A stretch of DNA of 64,000 nucleotides. Source: Alteromonas gracilis. Its GTDB lineage: Bacteria; Pseudomonadota; Gammaproteobacteria; Enterobacterales; Alteromonadaceae. The notes under the pieces were generated by a model. The model was not told the origin of the DNA and searched no databases. It saw only the letters and a list, made by a program, of their open reading frames with translations. The stretch spans positions 62,001-126,000 of the forward strand of contig NZ_PVNO01000003.1 in assembly GCF_002993325.1 (NCBI RefSeq), read 5' to 3'. Within the stretch, counting starts at the first letter, position 1. Each line of letters begins with the position of its first letter. A program made the position numbers and the translations under genes. This document shows, piece by piece, positions 8,710 through 19,775 of the stretch.

Positions 8710-10893
8710 TTAGTCTAAGTTGGTAATATAAAACACAGTAGACAGGGGCGGTAACGTTACCTCCACAGAATAGGGTCGATCATTCCATGGAGTGTTTTGC
8801 GTATCAACTTCAGAAACCACTTCATAATTGCTTCCCCAGAATTCGCTGGCATCCGTATTCAAAGCCAATGATAACGAACACGCCTCATCAACACCTATCC
8901 TGAAATGCTTACGCGGTACAGGAGTGAAGTTAGATACAACATAGACCTTTTGTTTTGCGTCTTTAGATGTTCGTACAAATGACACAACGCTCTGGTCGGC
9001 ATTACCGTGGTCTAACCAAGCGAAACCGGCGGGATTGTGATCTTGTTCATACAACGCAGGCGTCGACGTATAAAGATGATTAAGCGCCTTGTTGAGGGTC
9101 TGAACACCCTTGTGCTTGTCGTAATCTAGAAGATGCCAGTCAAGACTGCTGTCATGATTCCATTCACGGGCCTGCGCGAGCTCGTTCCCCATGAAATTTA
9201 GCTTCTTACCAGGGTGGCCATACATAAAACCGGCGTAACAGCGTAAATTTGCTGCCTGCTGCCATTCATCCCCCGGCATCTTATGCAGCATACTGCCCTT
9301 TCCGTGCACAACTTCATCGTGTGAAATAGGCAGTACAAAGTTTTCATCAAACGCATACACCATACTGAACGTGATATCACCATGGTGATAATTGCGATAT
9401 GCGGGGTCTTTAGCAATGTAATGTAAAGAATCGTGCATCCAACCCATATTCCACTTAAAACCGAAACCTAGGCCGCCATCGAATACAGGGCGAGAAACCT
9501 TGGGAAACGACGTCGATTCTTCGGCAATCGTCATGGCGTCTGGGTAGTGTTTATATACTTCCTCGTTCATCCACTTAAGCAAACTGATGGCTTCATAGTT
9601 TTCGTTACCACCGTCCACGTTCGGGATCCACTCGCCGTCATTGCGCGAGTAATCGAGATATAGCATTGAAGCTACGGCATCAACACGCAGTCCGTCCACG
9701 TGGAATTTATCTAACCAAAATAGCGCATTTGCCACTAGGAACTGGCGAACAGTATCTTTACCGAAATCATAAATGCATGAGTTCCAGTCTGGGTGCCAGC
9801 CTTTGCGTGGGTCCTCGTATTCATAAACGCAAGAACCATCGAATCGGGCTAAACCATGTCCATCTTCAGGGAAATGAGCGGGGACCCAATCGATAATGAC
9901 GCCAATTCCAGCTTGGTGGCATTTATCAACGAAATATTTAAAGTCATCCGGGTTACCGAAACGACTGGTGGGTGCAAACATACCTACGGGCTGATACCCC
10001 CATGAACCATCAAACGGAAACTCAGAAATAGGGAGAAGTTCGACGTGGGTGTAGCCCATGTCACTAACATAAGCAACCAAATCTTCAGCAAGCTCACGAT
10101 AAGTCAGGTAGCGAGCACCAGACGCATCGTCCGGGCGTTTCCACGAGCCTAAATGTACCTCATAAATACTCATGGGGCTTTGGTACTTATTTTTACCGCG
10201 CTGTTCCATCCAAACTCGGTCGTTCCACTCATAGGTATCGTGGTTGAAGATTTTTGAAGCGTGCGATGGATACTGTTCGGCACTGAAGCCCAGCGGGTCA
10301 GCTTTATGTGGTAAGTCGTGCCCGTGGGCGTCTTTGATATGGTACTTGTAACGTTCGCCCTCAGTCAGTTCTGGTACAAAAAGCACCCAATAACCCATTG
10401 ACGTCTTTTCCATGGGGTGCATACGCCCATCCCACTGATTGAAATCTCCGATGAGGGAAACGGTGCTGGCGTTAGGCGCAAAAACACAAAATCTTACACC
10501 GCTAATTTCGTTTCCGCTGCCTGTAGTGAGGGATATAAGCTGTGCGCCAGCTTGCTTGTATAAATTTTCCGGTGCGCTATCAATATAGTGGACTGCATGA
10601 TAGGCCTGCTCCTTGAACTGATAGGGGTCGATATTGCCTTTTTTATCTTGTGAGCCTTGAGTGATAACCCGATAAACTTCACCGTCATAACCTTTTGGTA
10701 GCGACGCCTCAAACAAACCATCTTTTGATGAGAGCGTTAAATCTTCAAGCGCAGAATTTTCCCATTGAATGGTGATTCCTTGAGCATTAGGGCGCCATAC
10801 TCGAAGTTTCGACTCATTACTATTTGTTATTATTCCAAGTTGGGAAAAGGGCTGAGAACATAATACCTGTTCAAACTGCTGCGCTAATTGCAT
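8710..10893 (-). CDS. glgB: 1,4-alpha-glucan branching enzyme GlgB
   Basis: It forms alpha-1,6 branches during glycogen synthesis. The 727 residues carry an N-terminal early-set domain, a CBM48 domain (about 125-225) and a GH13 barrel. Catalytic regions are GLRVDAV with nucleophile D405, TIAEES with acid/base E458, and ISHDEVVHGK. A good AGGAG lies six bases before the ATG. A terminator-like hairpin stands 15 bases upstream of the start, between malQ and glgB, so readthrough or a separate promoter is needed. No glgC, glgA or glgP is in the window. Confidence 0.95.
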   Translation of the reverse strand: MQLAQQFEQVLCSQPFSQLGIITNSNESKLRVWRPNAQGITIQWENSALEDLTLSSKDGLFEASLPKGYDGEVYRVITQGSQDKKGNIDPYQFKEQAYHAVHYIDSAPENLYKQAGAQLISLTTGSGNEISGVRFCVFAPNASTVSLIGDFNQWDGRMHPMEKTSMGYWVLFVPELTEGERYKYHIKDAHGHDLPHKADPLGFSAEQYPSHASKIFNHDTYEWNDRVWMEQRGKNKYQSPMSIYEVHLGSWKRPDDASGARYLTYRELAEDLVAYVSDMGYTHVELLPISEFPFDGSWGYQPVGMFAPTSRFGNPDDFKYFVDKCHQAGIGVIIDWVPAHFPEDGHGLARFDGSCVYEYEDPRKGWHPDWNSCIYDFGKDTVRQFLVANALFWLDKFHVDGLRVDAVASMLYLDYSRNDGEWIPNVDGGNENYEAISLLKWMNEEVYKHYPDAMTIAEESTSFPKVSRPVFDGGLGFGFKWNMGWMHDSLHYIAKDPAYRNYHHGDITFSMVYAFDENFVLPISHDEVVHGKGSMLHKMPGDEWQQAANLRCYAGFMYGHPGKKLNFMGNELAQAREWNHDSSLDWHLLDYDKHKGVQTLNKALNHLYTSTPALYEQDHNPAGFAWLDHGNADQSVVSFVRTSKDAKQKVYVVSNFTPVPRKHFRIGVDEACSLSLALNTDASEFWGSNYEVVSEVDTQNTPWNDRPYSVEVTLPPLSTVFYITNLD

Positions 10894-10907
10894 TCGCTAC
10901 TCCTATT

Positions 10908-10930
10908 AAAAACCCGCATTTCAGCGGGTT
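10908..10930 (-). terminator. Terminator-like hairpin between malQ and glgB
   Basis: AACCCGC and GCGGGTT form a seven-base stem with a six-base loop. On the minus strand it is followed by TTTTTA and then almost at once by the glgB ribosome-binding site. It may end malQ transcripts or attenuate glgB. Confidence 0.6.
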
Positions 10931-10936
10931 GAATTG

Positions 10937-10970
10937 AGGGCTTGAGTGCGCCTTATTGCGTTCAAGCCCT
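10937..10970. other. Second stem-loop in the malQ-glgB spacer
   Basis: AGGGCTTGA and TCAAGCCCT form a nine-base stem around a 16-base loop. There is no T-tract on either side, so it is not a plain terminator. It may stabilise the mRNA end or mark a processing site. Confidence 0.4.
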
Positions 10971-11069
10971 GTCGAAAGCACCGTTATGGCACTTTATCTT
11001 ACTCGATTAAGTAACCTAGGCAACCATCAATTACCGTTTCTTCGATAATGATGATTAGGGACACACGCC

Positions 11070-13268
11070 CTACCCTTGGCTCGCTTGCTTTCGTGCTTGA
11101 GTAAGTTTAGACGCTAAATCATTTATATCATGTCTTTCGAACATCGATTCAATATTCTCGGTGAGTTTTCTGCGCCAGTTAGGATATTCGTTAAACGTAC
11201 CCGGAATATTGACCGGCTTATCCATCTCTAACCAGTCTTCTAACTGAAGACTCAAGAGCGCGCTAGACCCACCTGCCATATGAACTTGCATCCCGTTGTT
11301 AAGTTCTCGGTTCATACCTGTGAAATTAACATCGTGACCCACGTTGTCACCAATTGAACCATGGCCGTGCAGGGTATTTAGAATTTCCTGCTTATTTTCA
11401 TGGCGGTCTGCATACAAGGTCTGCAGAATTTCATCCGTAGGATAAAGACCGATATCTTTGCCTAGTTCAAGGTCTAAACAGTGCCAGTAACCAATTAGCG
11501 TTGGCATATCGTGAGTAGTTAATGTGGACATAGACTGAACAGGATAATGGCTTGGTGAGAAGAAACCACCGTCTTCAGCTTGTTCAAAGAAAAACACACG
11601 ATAAGAATACACGCCGTTATCTGCAAGCTTACTGCGAATTTCCTCTGGCACCGTACCTAAATCTTCACCAATGACCAGGCTCTCGTTGCGGTGACTTTCT
11701 AGTGCAAGTATGCCTAAGAGGTCATCTACCGGGTAATACACGTATCCGCCATCTTTTGCGTTATCGCCTTTAACAACCCACCACAAACGCAGTAGCGCCA
11801 TCACGTGGTCAATACGCAGTGAGCCCGAAGACGCCATGTTCGAAGCAAATAAGTCGATGATTGGCTGATAGCCCTGTTCGTAAAGTTTACGCGGATCCAT
11901 AGGTGGTAAGCCCCAATTTTGACCCAATGGACCTAAAATATCGGGTGGCGCCCCCACGCTCGCGTTAGTGCAGTAGAGGTCTTTGTTACCCCAAATTTCA
12001 GCACTGCCTTCACTAACGCCGACGGCTAAATCGCGATAAAGACCAATGGTCATGCCTGCGTCGGTTGCTTTGCTGCTTGCTAGTTCAAGCTGCTGTGCCG
12101 CAATCCACTGCAGAAACAAATAGAATTTCACTTCTTGCTCGTTCGCGCGCTTAAATTTAGCCACGGCAGGGTTGTGATAATCTTTGAATTCCTGAGGAAA
12201 TACTGGCCAGCCCCAGCTCTCTTTACCATCAGCTTTTAAGTGCGACTGCAGCGCATCGTATACCGCCAACATATCTAAGCTTTCACCGCCAGCTTCAACA
12301 AACGCTTTAAACGCTTTATTTTGTTTAGTGTTTTTACATAGATATTTTGCGTTGTACACCTCAAAAACAGCTTTAAGTGCAGCTAATTTCAGATGGGCGA
12401 CTGCTTCATAATCCACGTGTTCCACATTGCGAGCATGTTCAAGAGTCGCTTTAAAATCATCACTATTTACTAGGCTTTGTACGGACGCATCGTCGTAACC
12501 TTCAATGGCAGTTACATCAATGTATAAATAATTCAACCAACGACGAGAACTTGGCCCGTATGGCGAGCACGCATTTGGATTAGCGGGATATAAAGCATGA
12601 ATTGGATTGAGGCCAATAAAATCCGCACCAACACCTGCTGCTTTTTCTATGAGTAATGAAAGGTCAGAAAAGTCACCAATACCCCAGTTCTTTTCACTAC
12701 GCACGCAATAAAGTTGAACGCTTAAGCCCCAAATTTTCTTGCCTTCTTTGATTTCACTTGGCGTGTAGCACGCTTCTGGCGCAACGATAATACGGGATCG
12801 CGCGAATTCATCGTTGTCAGCACTTAATACCACATCGTGATAACCCAATGGTAAATCCAAAGGTACTGTTACAACGTACTCATGAAACTCGACTTCGTCG
12901 ATGTGAGCCATTGTCGTCATTTCTTGATCAACAGGGATAAATGTGTGCGCTTTAACCTCACCGTTTTCGCAAGTGATGGTAAGGGTATGTTCGTCGTTGA
13001 CCAATTCGATAGGAAGACGAACTGCAACGATAATTTCTTCGGTATTGCGAACAACCTGAACAGGGTTAAGCGGCGACAACCATACCGATTTAACGTCTTG
13101 TGTTATTTGTGACTGAATTTTTTCGTCACTACTAGTGTCATAACCAAGTGTGTTGAGCAACTTGGCTTTGCTTGATTCTGCGATGGTTGCAGGTTTTCCC
13201 CATGCGTCGACATATTGGGTTTCGATGCCCCGCATTTCAACCAGTTGTTGCAGAAGTTGTTGTGTCAT
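11070..13268 (-). CDS. malQ: 4-alpha-glucanotransferase (amylomaltase) MalQ
   Basis: A GH77 enzyme that transfers maltodextrin chains and releases glucose, feeding glucokinase and the Entner-Doudoroff route encoded nearby. It has 732 residues, with an N-terminal beta-sandwich extension (about 60-165) as in proteobacterial MalQ, then the barrel. SLRIDHVMALLRLWW carries the nucleophile aspartate, and VIGEDLGTVP carries the catalytic glutamate. AGGA lies nine bases before the ATG. It is divergent from gapA across a 235-base region holding a HexR-like site, and first in the order malQ-glgB-glgX. Confidence 0.94.
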   Translation of the reverse strand: MTQQLLQQLVEMRGIETQYVDAWGKPATIAESSKAKLLNTLGYDTSSDEKIQSQITQDVKSVWLSPLNPVQVVRNTEEIIVAVRLPIELVNDEHTLTITCENGEVKAHTFIPVDQEMTTMAHIDEVEFHEYVVTVPLDLPLGYHDVVLSADNDEFARSRIIVAPEACYTPSEIKEGKKIWGLSVQLYCVRSEKNWGIGDFSDLSLLIEKAAGVGADFIGLNPIHALYPANPNACSPYGPSSRRWLNYLYIDVTAIEGYDDASVQSLVNSDDFKATLEHARNVEHVDYEAVAHLKLAALKAVFEVYNAKYLCKNTKQNKAFKAFVEAGGESLDMLAVYDALQSHLKADGKESWGWPVFPQEFKDYHNPAVAKFKRANEQEVKFYLFLQWIAAQQLELASSKATDAGMTIGLYRDLAVGVSEGSAEIWGNKDLYCTNASVGAPPDILGPLGQNWGLPPMDPRKLYEQGYQPIIDLFASNMASSGSLRIDHVMALLRLWWVVKGDNAKDGGYVYYPVDDLLGILALESHRNESLVIGEDLGTVPEEIRSKLADNGVYSYRVFFFEQAEDGGFFSPSHYPVQSMSTLTTHDMPTLIGYWHCLDLELGKDIGLYPTDEILQTLYADRHENKQEILNTLHGHGSIGDNVGHDVNFTGMNRELNNGMQVHMAGGSSALLSLQLEDWLEMDKPVNIPGTFNEYPNWRRKLTENIESMFERHDINDLASKLTQARKQASQG

Positions 13269-13400
13269 GGTTTGTCATTCCTGTTATTCGGTGAGAGACG
13301 CAGTATCTGAAAAAAGCGAACGCGTCGCATACAATTTTTTAACATTATTCTAGAAACATGAGCTCGACGATATCTGAATACGATTGCAAAAGTATTAATT

Positions 13401-13415
13401 CGTAATTTTGCAACA
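13401..13415. promoter_or_regulatory. Probable HexR operator in the malQ/gapA divergent region
   Basis: The 15-mer CGTAATTTTGCAACA, read on the minus strand as TGTTGCAAAATTACG, shares the nine-base half AAAATTACG with the pyk site and matches the zwf site at 11 of 15 positions. It lies about 90 bases upstream of gapA. HexR control of gapA is known from related gammaproteobacteria. Confidence 0.5.
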
Positions 13416-13467
13416 CTTTTGCTTTTTATTTTGCTAATTATGGCATTTTGATCCATACTTTACGTAA

Positions 13468-14499
<1,032 letters not shown>

Positions 14500-14554
14500 A
14501 AAACCAAATTTTGCAAAAATAGTTAAACTAATTTTGTATAAGTTGAGTTAATCT

Positions 14555-14587
14555 AAAGGTGTAAACAATGCGTTTGCACCTTTTTTG
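14555..14587 (+). terminator. Terminator after gapA
   Basis: GGTGTAAAC and GTTTGCACC pair with one mismatch around a short loop and are followed by TTTTTTG. Confidence 0.8.
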
Positions 14588-14685
14588 TTTTTGAAAGTGA
14601 CGCTTTCTATTAACACGATGTTCTAGCGATACATGTTTTCCCGTCGCTTATCTTTTTTGTTCTCTTATTTGTCCAAGGAGGGCTT

Positions 14686-15537
14686 ATGCCGCCTGTTAAT
14701 TCAGTTACCGTTAGCGAGTCTAATGGACTCACCTTTTTAGATGTGAGTAATTCGTTCGCTTCAGCACGTATAAGCCTATTTGGCGGCCATATTCTTTCTT
14801 ATATTCCAAAAGTCGACGAACGAGAACGACTCTGGGTAAGTCCTCACGCCTATTTAAATGGCGAACGTCCTATTCGTGGCGGTATTCCAGTATGCTGGCC
14901 TTGGTTTAGCGACGATCACGGCCGCGAGAAGGGTGCACTCCCCTCTCATGGTTTTTTAAGAACACAAGTGTGGAAGCTGGTTAATTCAGAGGATACAGAC
15001 AAGGGAACAACGATAACCCTTTCTCCAAGCTTTACCCGTGCAGAAGGGTTCGAAAACGACTGCAGCGTTATTATGAAAATTGCCGTCGGTGAAGCGCTAG
15101 AAGTCTTGCTCGTTACAGAAAATACAGGTGTAGTACCATTCGAGTTCAATTGCGCATTACATACTTACTTTCAAGTAGATCACATCCAACATACGCAGAT
15201 AAACGGTATTGAAGGCCAATACAAAGATAAGCTAGATGATTGGGCCTTAAAATCTACACCTGTGCCATATACGATTACTGGTGAAACAGACCGAATACAT
15301 GTTGCCCCGATTAAAACCGCTGAAATCGAAGTGGACGGCAGTACATTTACCGAAGTTGTTTCTGAAGGTAATGATTCGCTTGTGATATGGAACCCGTGGC
15401 AGGGTGCGGCCTCTATTTCAGATATGGATCCCTTCGGCTATAAACATATGCTATGCGTAGAGACATCTTTAACACAAGGTCAAACGTTAGCCCCTGGTGA
15501 AAGCCATGCACTCAAGCAAACTATCATTCCTAGATAG
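14686..15537 (+). CDS. D-hexose-6-phosphate mutarotase (YeaD-type aldose epimerase)
   Basis: A 283-residue protein of the aldose-1-epimerase fold, close to E. coli YeaD, which interconverts the anomers of glucose-6-phosphate. Visible landmarks are GGIPVCWPWF near 64, LPSHGFLR with a conserved histidine, CALHTYF with the second histidine, and LCVETSL near the end with a catalytic-type glutamate. A strong AAGGAGGG precedes the ATG. In many gammaproteobacteria this gene follows gapA. Beta-to-alpha conversion would serve Zwf, which uses the beta anomer. Confidence 0.88.
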   Translation: MPPVNSVTVSESNGLTFLDVSNSFASARISLFGGHILSYIPKVDERERLWVSPHAYLNGERPIRGGIPVCWPWFSDDHGREKGALPSHGFLRTQVWKLVNSEDTDKGTTITLSPSFTRAEGFENDCSVIMKIAVGEALEVLLVTENTGVVPFEFNCALHTYFQVDHIQHTQINGIEGQYKDKLDDWALKSTPVPYTITGETDRIHVAPIKTAEIEVDGSTFTEVVSEGNDSLVIWNPWQGAASISDMDPFGYKHMLCVETSLTQGQTLAPGESHALKQTIIPR

Positions 15538-15594
15538 TACATTTAGCAATGTGTTGATATCTAGCGCCTCAAAGTGCTTTTTATCAGCAAATAT

Positions 15595-15623
15595 AAAAAA
15601 CCTGCACAGTGGCAGGTTTTTTT
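15595..15623. terminator. Bidirectional terminator between the mutarotase gene and eda
   Basis: AAAAAACCTGC and GCAGGTTTTTTT form a strong stem with a six-base loop between convergent genes. Confidence 0.88.
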
Positions 15624-15644
15624 ATATTTAAAAGCGTTTTGCTT

Positions 15645-16289
15645 TTACTGCTTTGCGCCTGCAACAGCTTCTTTAGCAAGCTGGGTAATACGCGCCCAAT
15701 CACCTGACTCAATTGCGTCGTCAGGGGCAAGCCATGAACCACCTACACATTTAACGTTGTTAAGTGCTAGGTAGTCGTTGTAGTTGTTTGGACCAATACC
15801 GCCTGTTGGGCAGAACGTCACATCAGGGAAAGGACCACTAATAGACTTGATAGCTTTAACACCGCCTGACGCTTCTGCAGGGAAGAACTTCATGTGGGTG
15901 TAGCCTGCATCCTTGCCTTTCATCAGGTCAGACGTAGAAGAAATGCCAGGGATAAGCGGAATATCTGCATCCATACCTGCTTTAAGTAGGTCAGCAGTCA
16001 TGCCTGGACTGATGGCAAACTTAGCCCCTGCTTCAATTACCGCTTTAAGCTGCTGCGCATTGGTTACCGTGCCTGCTCCGATAAGTGAATCAGGTACTTC
16101 CTCTGCAATACGCTTGATCACGTCAATTGCCGCTGGCGTACGCAAGGTCACTTCTAATACCTTGATCCCGCCTTCCATTAGCGCTTTTGCCAGAGGAACG
16201 GCTTTTTCCACGTCGTTGATAACCAGTACAGGTACCACTGGACCGGCTGCAAAAATTTCCTCTGGAGAGGTTTTCCATTTGGTTGTCAT
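15645..16289 (-). CDS. eda: KDPG aldolase of the Entner-Doudoroff operon
   Basis: The enzyme cleaves 2-keto-3-deoxy-6-phosphogluconate to pyruvate and glyceraldehyde-3-phosphate. Its 214 residues have all expected active-site residues: E46 and R50 in KVLEVTLRT, and the Schiff-base lysine K134 in [17 protein letters not shown] is the phosphate-binding loop. It is the last gene of zwf-pgl-edd-glk-eda and begins three bases after the glk stop with a weak ribosome-binding site, so translational coupling is likely. A diverged second copy sits in the pectin locus at 42547. Confidence 0.95.
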   Translation of the reverse strand: MTTKWKTSPEEIFAAGPVVPVLVINDVEKAVPLAKALMEGGIKVLEVTLRTPAAIDVIKRIAEEVPDSLIGAGTVTNAQQLKAVIEAGAKFAISPGMTADLLKAGMDADIPLIPGISSTSDLMKGKDAGYTHMKFFPAEASGGVKAIKSISGPFPDVTFCPTGGIGPNNYNDYLALNNVKCVGGSWLAPDDAIESGDWARITQLAKEAVAGAKQ

Positions 16290-16292
16290 AAT

Positions 16293-17246
16293 TTAGCTCG
16301 CTGTATTTTGATTCAGATATGCAGCCGCACCCAATAGACCATGATCAGGCTCTGCAATTAAATAGGTGGGAATGTCTTTCACGTAATGCTTCATCTGCCC
16401 TTTTGCCTCAAAACGAGCTCTAAAATCACTGTTTTGAATAAATTCAGGGAAGCGGTTGGCAATACCACCGCCAATGAAGATGCCGCCAGTCGTGGCCATG
16501 TTAAGCGCTAAATTACCTGCGAAACTACCCATAATGCGACAAAATTGCGTAAGCGTTGCTTCTGCAATCTTACACGTACCGTTAAGGGCTGCTTCTGTAA
16601 TTTGCGCTGGCTCTGTGAAAGTCACTGGCGCGTTTGCGTCAGTAGCCAGTGCTGTATAGATGTTATGCAGCCCGCGACCCGACATTACTTCTTCAGCAGA
16701 CGCTCTGCCCAAAGTGTTTTGCAGGTGACGCCACACTACAACGTCAGTTTCATCAACAGGGGCAAAATCTACGTGACCGCCTTCACCATCAAGGGTCTGC
16801 CAGCCAGAAGACGTCATTGTGATGTGTTCAACACCAAGACCCGTCCCCGGACCAAAAACAGCAATATTGCCATTTTCTTTCGCGATACCTTCGCCAATTT
16901 GTACCACCTGTTCTTTACCCAACACGGGTAAAGAGTGCGCTACCGCCGTAAAGTCGTTAATAACAAACAGCGCATCTAGCTTAAGCTGAGTGCGAAGTGC
17001 ATTTTGTGAAAACGCCCAGCTGTGATTTGTCATTTCGACTTGATCGCCAAGCACAGGGCATGCAATGGCAATACAACCTTGCGTAAAGGTGTGTTGCGCC
17101 ATATCAGAAAAGTATTGGCCTATGGCCAAATCTATACTGGCAAAGTCATTGCACATGTACTTTTTAATGTCGGCTACACCAGACTCGGTTACCCTTGCAA
17201 CGCGAATATTTGTGCCGCCAACATCAGCCACAAACTTCTGGCTCAT
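16293..17246 (-). CDS. glk: Glucokinase
   Basis: It phosphorylates free glucose with ATP to feed Zwf. It is 317 residues from the ATG at 17246. The longer frame from 17279 would overlap edd and precede the phosphate-binding motif by 11 extra residues. The start [17 protein letters not shown] carries the ASKHA phosphate-1 motif. FGPGTGLG, GGHVDFAP and FIGGGIANRF are further family landmarks. The start ATG shares one base with the edd stop (TAATG), a sign of tight coupling. Placing glk inside the ED operon ties sugar capture to its breakdown. Confidence 0.93.
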   Translation of the reverse strand: MSQKFVADVGGTNIRVARVTESGVADIKKYMCNDFASIDLAIGQYFSDMAQHTFTQGCIAIACPVLGDQVEMTNHSWAFSQNALRTQLKLDALFVINDFTAVAHSLPVLGKEQVVQIGEGIAKENGNIAVFGPGTGLGVEHITMTSSGWQTLDGEGGHVDFAPVDETDVVVWRHLQNTLGRASAEEVMSGRGLHNIYTALATDANAPVTFTEPAQITEAALNGTCKIAEATLTQFCRIMGSFAGNLALNMATTGGIFIGGGIANRFPEFIQNSDFRARFEAKGQMKHYVKDIPTYLIAEPDHGLLGAAAYLNQNTAS

Positions 17247-19072
17247 TATGCTTGCTCCTGCGTATAAAACAGAGAACACGCTCCTTCTTCTGCGCCAGTA
17301 AGTATTGCACGCATACCTGCGAACATCTCACGTCCCATGCCTATGTGATGCTTAGCTAGGTTTGCTGGCGCAGCCTCACGAGCGGCCAACGTTTCATCAT
17401 CAACATGCAAGGTAAGCGCACCGGTTTCGGTGTTAAGCTCAATGATGTCGCCCTCTTGCACTTTAGCAAGCAAGCCACCTTTGTACGCTTCCGGAGTCAC
17501 ATGGATAGCAGCAGGTACCTTACCTGATGCACCCGACATACGACCGTCAGTTACAAGGGCTACTTTGAAGCCGCGGTCTTGAAGTACACCAAGCGGTGGC
17601 GTTAATCGGTGAAGCTCTGGCATACCAATCGCTGATGGGCCTTGGAAGCGAACAACAACAATGCAATCTTTGTCTAGCTTGCCAGATTTGAACGCATCAT
17701 CTAACTCGAATTGGTCTTCGAAAACCACGGCCGGTGCTTTGATGTTGCAGTGCGGAGTGCGAAGCGCAGAAGTCTTGATTACGCCACGGCCTAGGTTGCC
17801 GTCAAGCACACTCAAGCCACCGTCTGGTTTAAACGGGTTTTCTACTGTAGCAAGTACTTCTTTATCGAGTGACTCAGTAGGGCCATCTCGCCATTCTAAC
17901 TCACCATCTTTCAAAACAGGCTCTTTGGTATATAAATCTAAGCCTTCACCAACAATTGTTTTCACATCGTTGTGCAGTAGGCCCGCATCAAGCAGTTGCT
18001 TGATAAGTAAAGACATACCACCAGCGGCAACGAAGTGATTGATATCAGCTGAACCATTTGGATAGATGCGAGTTAACAGCGGCACTGCATTAGAGATATC
18101 TGAGAAGTCATCCCAATTTACGATGTAGCCTGCAGAACGCGCAACGGCAATTAGGTGCATCGTATGGTTAGTAGAACCACCTGTTGCAAGCAGACCCACT
18201 AGACCGTTCACAATGGCCTTAGCGTCTACAATATGACCAATTGGCGTGTAGTTGTCACCAAGGTCAGTTAAGCGCGTTGCTTGAACCGCTGCTGCTTTGG
18301 TAAGTGCGTCACGTAACGGTGTACCCGGATTAACAAAAGAAGAACCCGGTAAATGTAAGCCCATCATTTCAACAACTAGCTGGTTAGAGTTTGCTGTACC
18401 GTAAAAAGTACAAGTACCTGCTGAGTGATATGACTGAGATTCAGCTTCAAGTAGTGCGTCGCGACCCACTTTGCCTTCAGCAAATTCTTGGCGAACCCGT
18501 GCTTTTTCTTTGTTTGGCAGACCCGATGGCATTGGACCAGCTGGAACAAAAACGGTTGGCAAGTGACCAAAAGTTAATGCACCCATCAATAGTCCAGGTA
18601 CGATTTTATCGCAGATACCAAGCATCAACGTACTATCGAACATGTTATGTGAAAGTGCGATAGCTGCACCCTGAGCAATGTTGTCACGGCTCATTAAGCT
18701 TAAGTCCATACCAGACTGGCCTTGGGTAACGCCGTCACACATTGCAGGAACACCACCTGCGAACTGCGCAACACTGCCAACTTCTTTGACGGCTTCACGA
18801 ATGATCGCTGGGTACGTCTCATACGGCTGATGTGCAGAAAGCATATCGTTATAAGCAGACACAATAGCTACGTTGGCTTTGGTCATTGACCGAAGATCAG
18901 CTTTTTCGCTTGTACCACATGCCGCAAAGCCGTGAGCCAAGTTGCCGCATGAAAGCACACCGCGGTGTGGACCTTGACGACGAGCTGCTTCAATCTTTTC
19001 TAAATACGCTTTACGCGTTTCTTTACTACGCTCGATAATTCGTTGCGTAACTTCAGCAATTTTTGGATTCAT
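17246..19072 (-). CDS. edd: Phosphogluconate dehydratase
   Basis: The first committed enzyme of the Entner-Doudoroff pathway. It dehydrates 6-phosphogluconate to KDPG with an iron-sulfur cluster. It is 608 residues, the standard size in the IlvD/Edd family. Landmarks include the cluster cysteines in the region of CGNLAHGF and [12 protein letters not shown], and [12 protein letters not shown] near residue 515. AGGAG precedes the ATG. It starts nine bases after the pgl stop. Confidence 0.96.
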   Translation of the reverse strand: MNPKIAEVTQRIIERSKETRKAYLEKIEAARRQGPHRGVLSCGNLAHGFAACGTSEKADLRSMTKANVAIVSAYNDMLSAHQPYETYPAIIREAVKEVGSVAQFAGGVPAMCDGVTQGQSGMDLSLMSRDNIAQGAAIALSHNMFDSTLMLGICDKIVPGLLMGALTFGHLPTVFVPAGPMPSGLPNKEKARVRQEFAEGKVGRDALLEAESQSYHSAGTCTFYGTANSNQLVVEMMGLHLPGSSFVNPGTPLRDALTKAAAVQATRLTDLGDNYTPIGHIVDAKAIVNGLVGLLATGGSTNHTMHLIAVARSAGYIVNWDDFSDISNAVPLLTRIYPNGSADINHFVAAGGMSLLIKQLLDAGLLHNDVKTIVGEGLDLYTKEPVLKDGELEWRDGPTESLDKEVLATVENPFKPDGGLSVLDGNLGRGVIKTSALRTPHCNIKAPAVVFEDQFELDDAFKSGKLDKDCIVVVRFQGPSAIGMPELHRLTPPLGVLQDRGFKVALVTDGRMSGASGKVPAAIHVTPEAYKGGLLAKVQEGDIIELNTETGALTLHVDDETLAAREAAPANLAKHHIGMGREMFAGMRAILTGAEEGACSLFYTQEQA

Positions 19073-19081
19073 GTTTGTCTC

Positions 19082-19774
19082 CTATGGCGCCCACATCAAA
19101 GTAACCGGCGCACGGTTAACTACAGCGGTGATGGGCTTTTGCGCTTCGGTGGCATTTTCAATAGCATCTAGCAATACTTGCTTTTTCTTTTCGCCCGTTA
19201 AGTGCAAAAAGATATTACGGCTATTTAGTAACGCTGGTAGCGTTAGTGAAATACGTTGATGAGGTGCTGTTGTAGGTTGAACAGCAATGCATGTTCTGCC
19301 GCTGCTCATATCTAAGCCGTCAAGGACTTGCTCAGAACAAGGGAAAAGCGAAGCAGTATGTCCGTCTTCTCCCATTCCAAGAATTAATGCATCAAAGGGC
19401 TGTGGCATGCTAGCTAAATTTGATTCAGCTGCATTCACGCCTTCGTTTGCATCATCAGCGTCACTTTTCAATTCGATAAAACGAGCTGCTGCGGCTTTAT
19501 TTTGAATTAAATTATTTTTTACTAAACTGGTGTTGCTGGCCTCGTGGCCCTCTTCTACCCAACGCTCATCGGCAAGGGTAATGTCAACTTTATCCCACTC
19601 TAAATCGGTTTCGCTTAACTGTTTAAACAGCGCAAGCGGCGTACGACCGCCACTAACGATAAGCGAGGCACGACCTCGTGTTTTGATACCTGTTTTGAGA
19701 ATACTTACTAAATCTTGCGCAAAGGCGTCAGTAAGCGCGTCAGGCGTTTCGAATGATAGAGTTGTTAATGCCAT
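19082..19774 (-). CDS. pgl: 6-phosphogluconolactonase
   Basis: It hydrolyses 6-phosphogluconolactone between Zwf and Edd/Gnd. It is 230 residues from the ATG at 19774, one base after the zwf stop; an upstream in-frame start at 19837 would lie inside zwf. The sequence shows LIVSGGRTPLALF, DERWVEEGH and ILGMGEDGHTASLFP, typical of the DevB-type lactonase. Spacing to both neighbours shows one operon. Confidence 0.95.
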   Translation of the reverse strand: MALTTLSFETPDALTDAFAQDLVSILKTGIKTRGRASLIVSGGRTPLALFKQLSETDLEWDKVDITLADERWVEEGHEASNTSLVKNNLIQNKAAAARFIELKSDADDANEGVNAAESNLASMPQPFDALILGMGEDGHTASLFPCSEQVLDGLDMSSGRTCIAVQPTTAPHQRISLTLPALLNSRNIFLHLTGEKKKQVLLDAIENATEAQKPITAVVNRAPVTLMWAP

Positions 19775-19775
19775 A

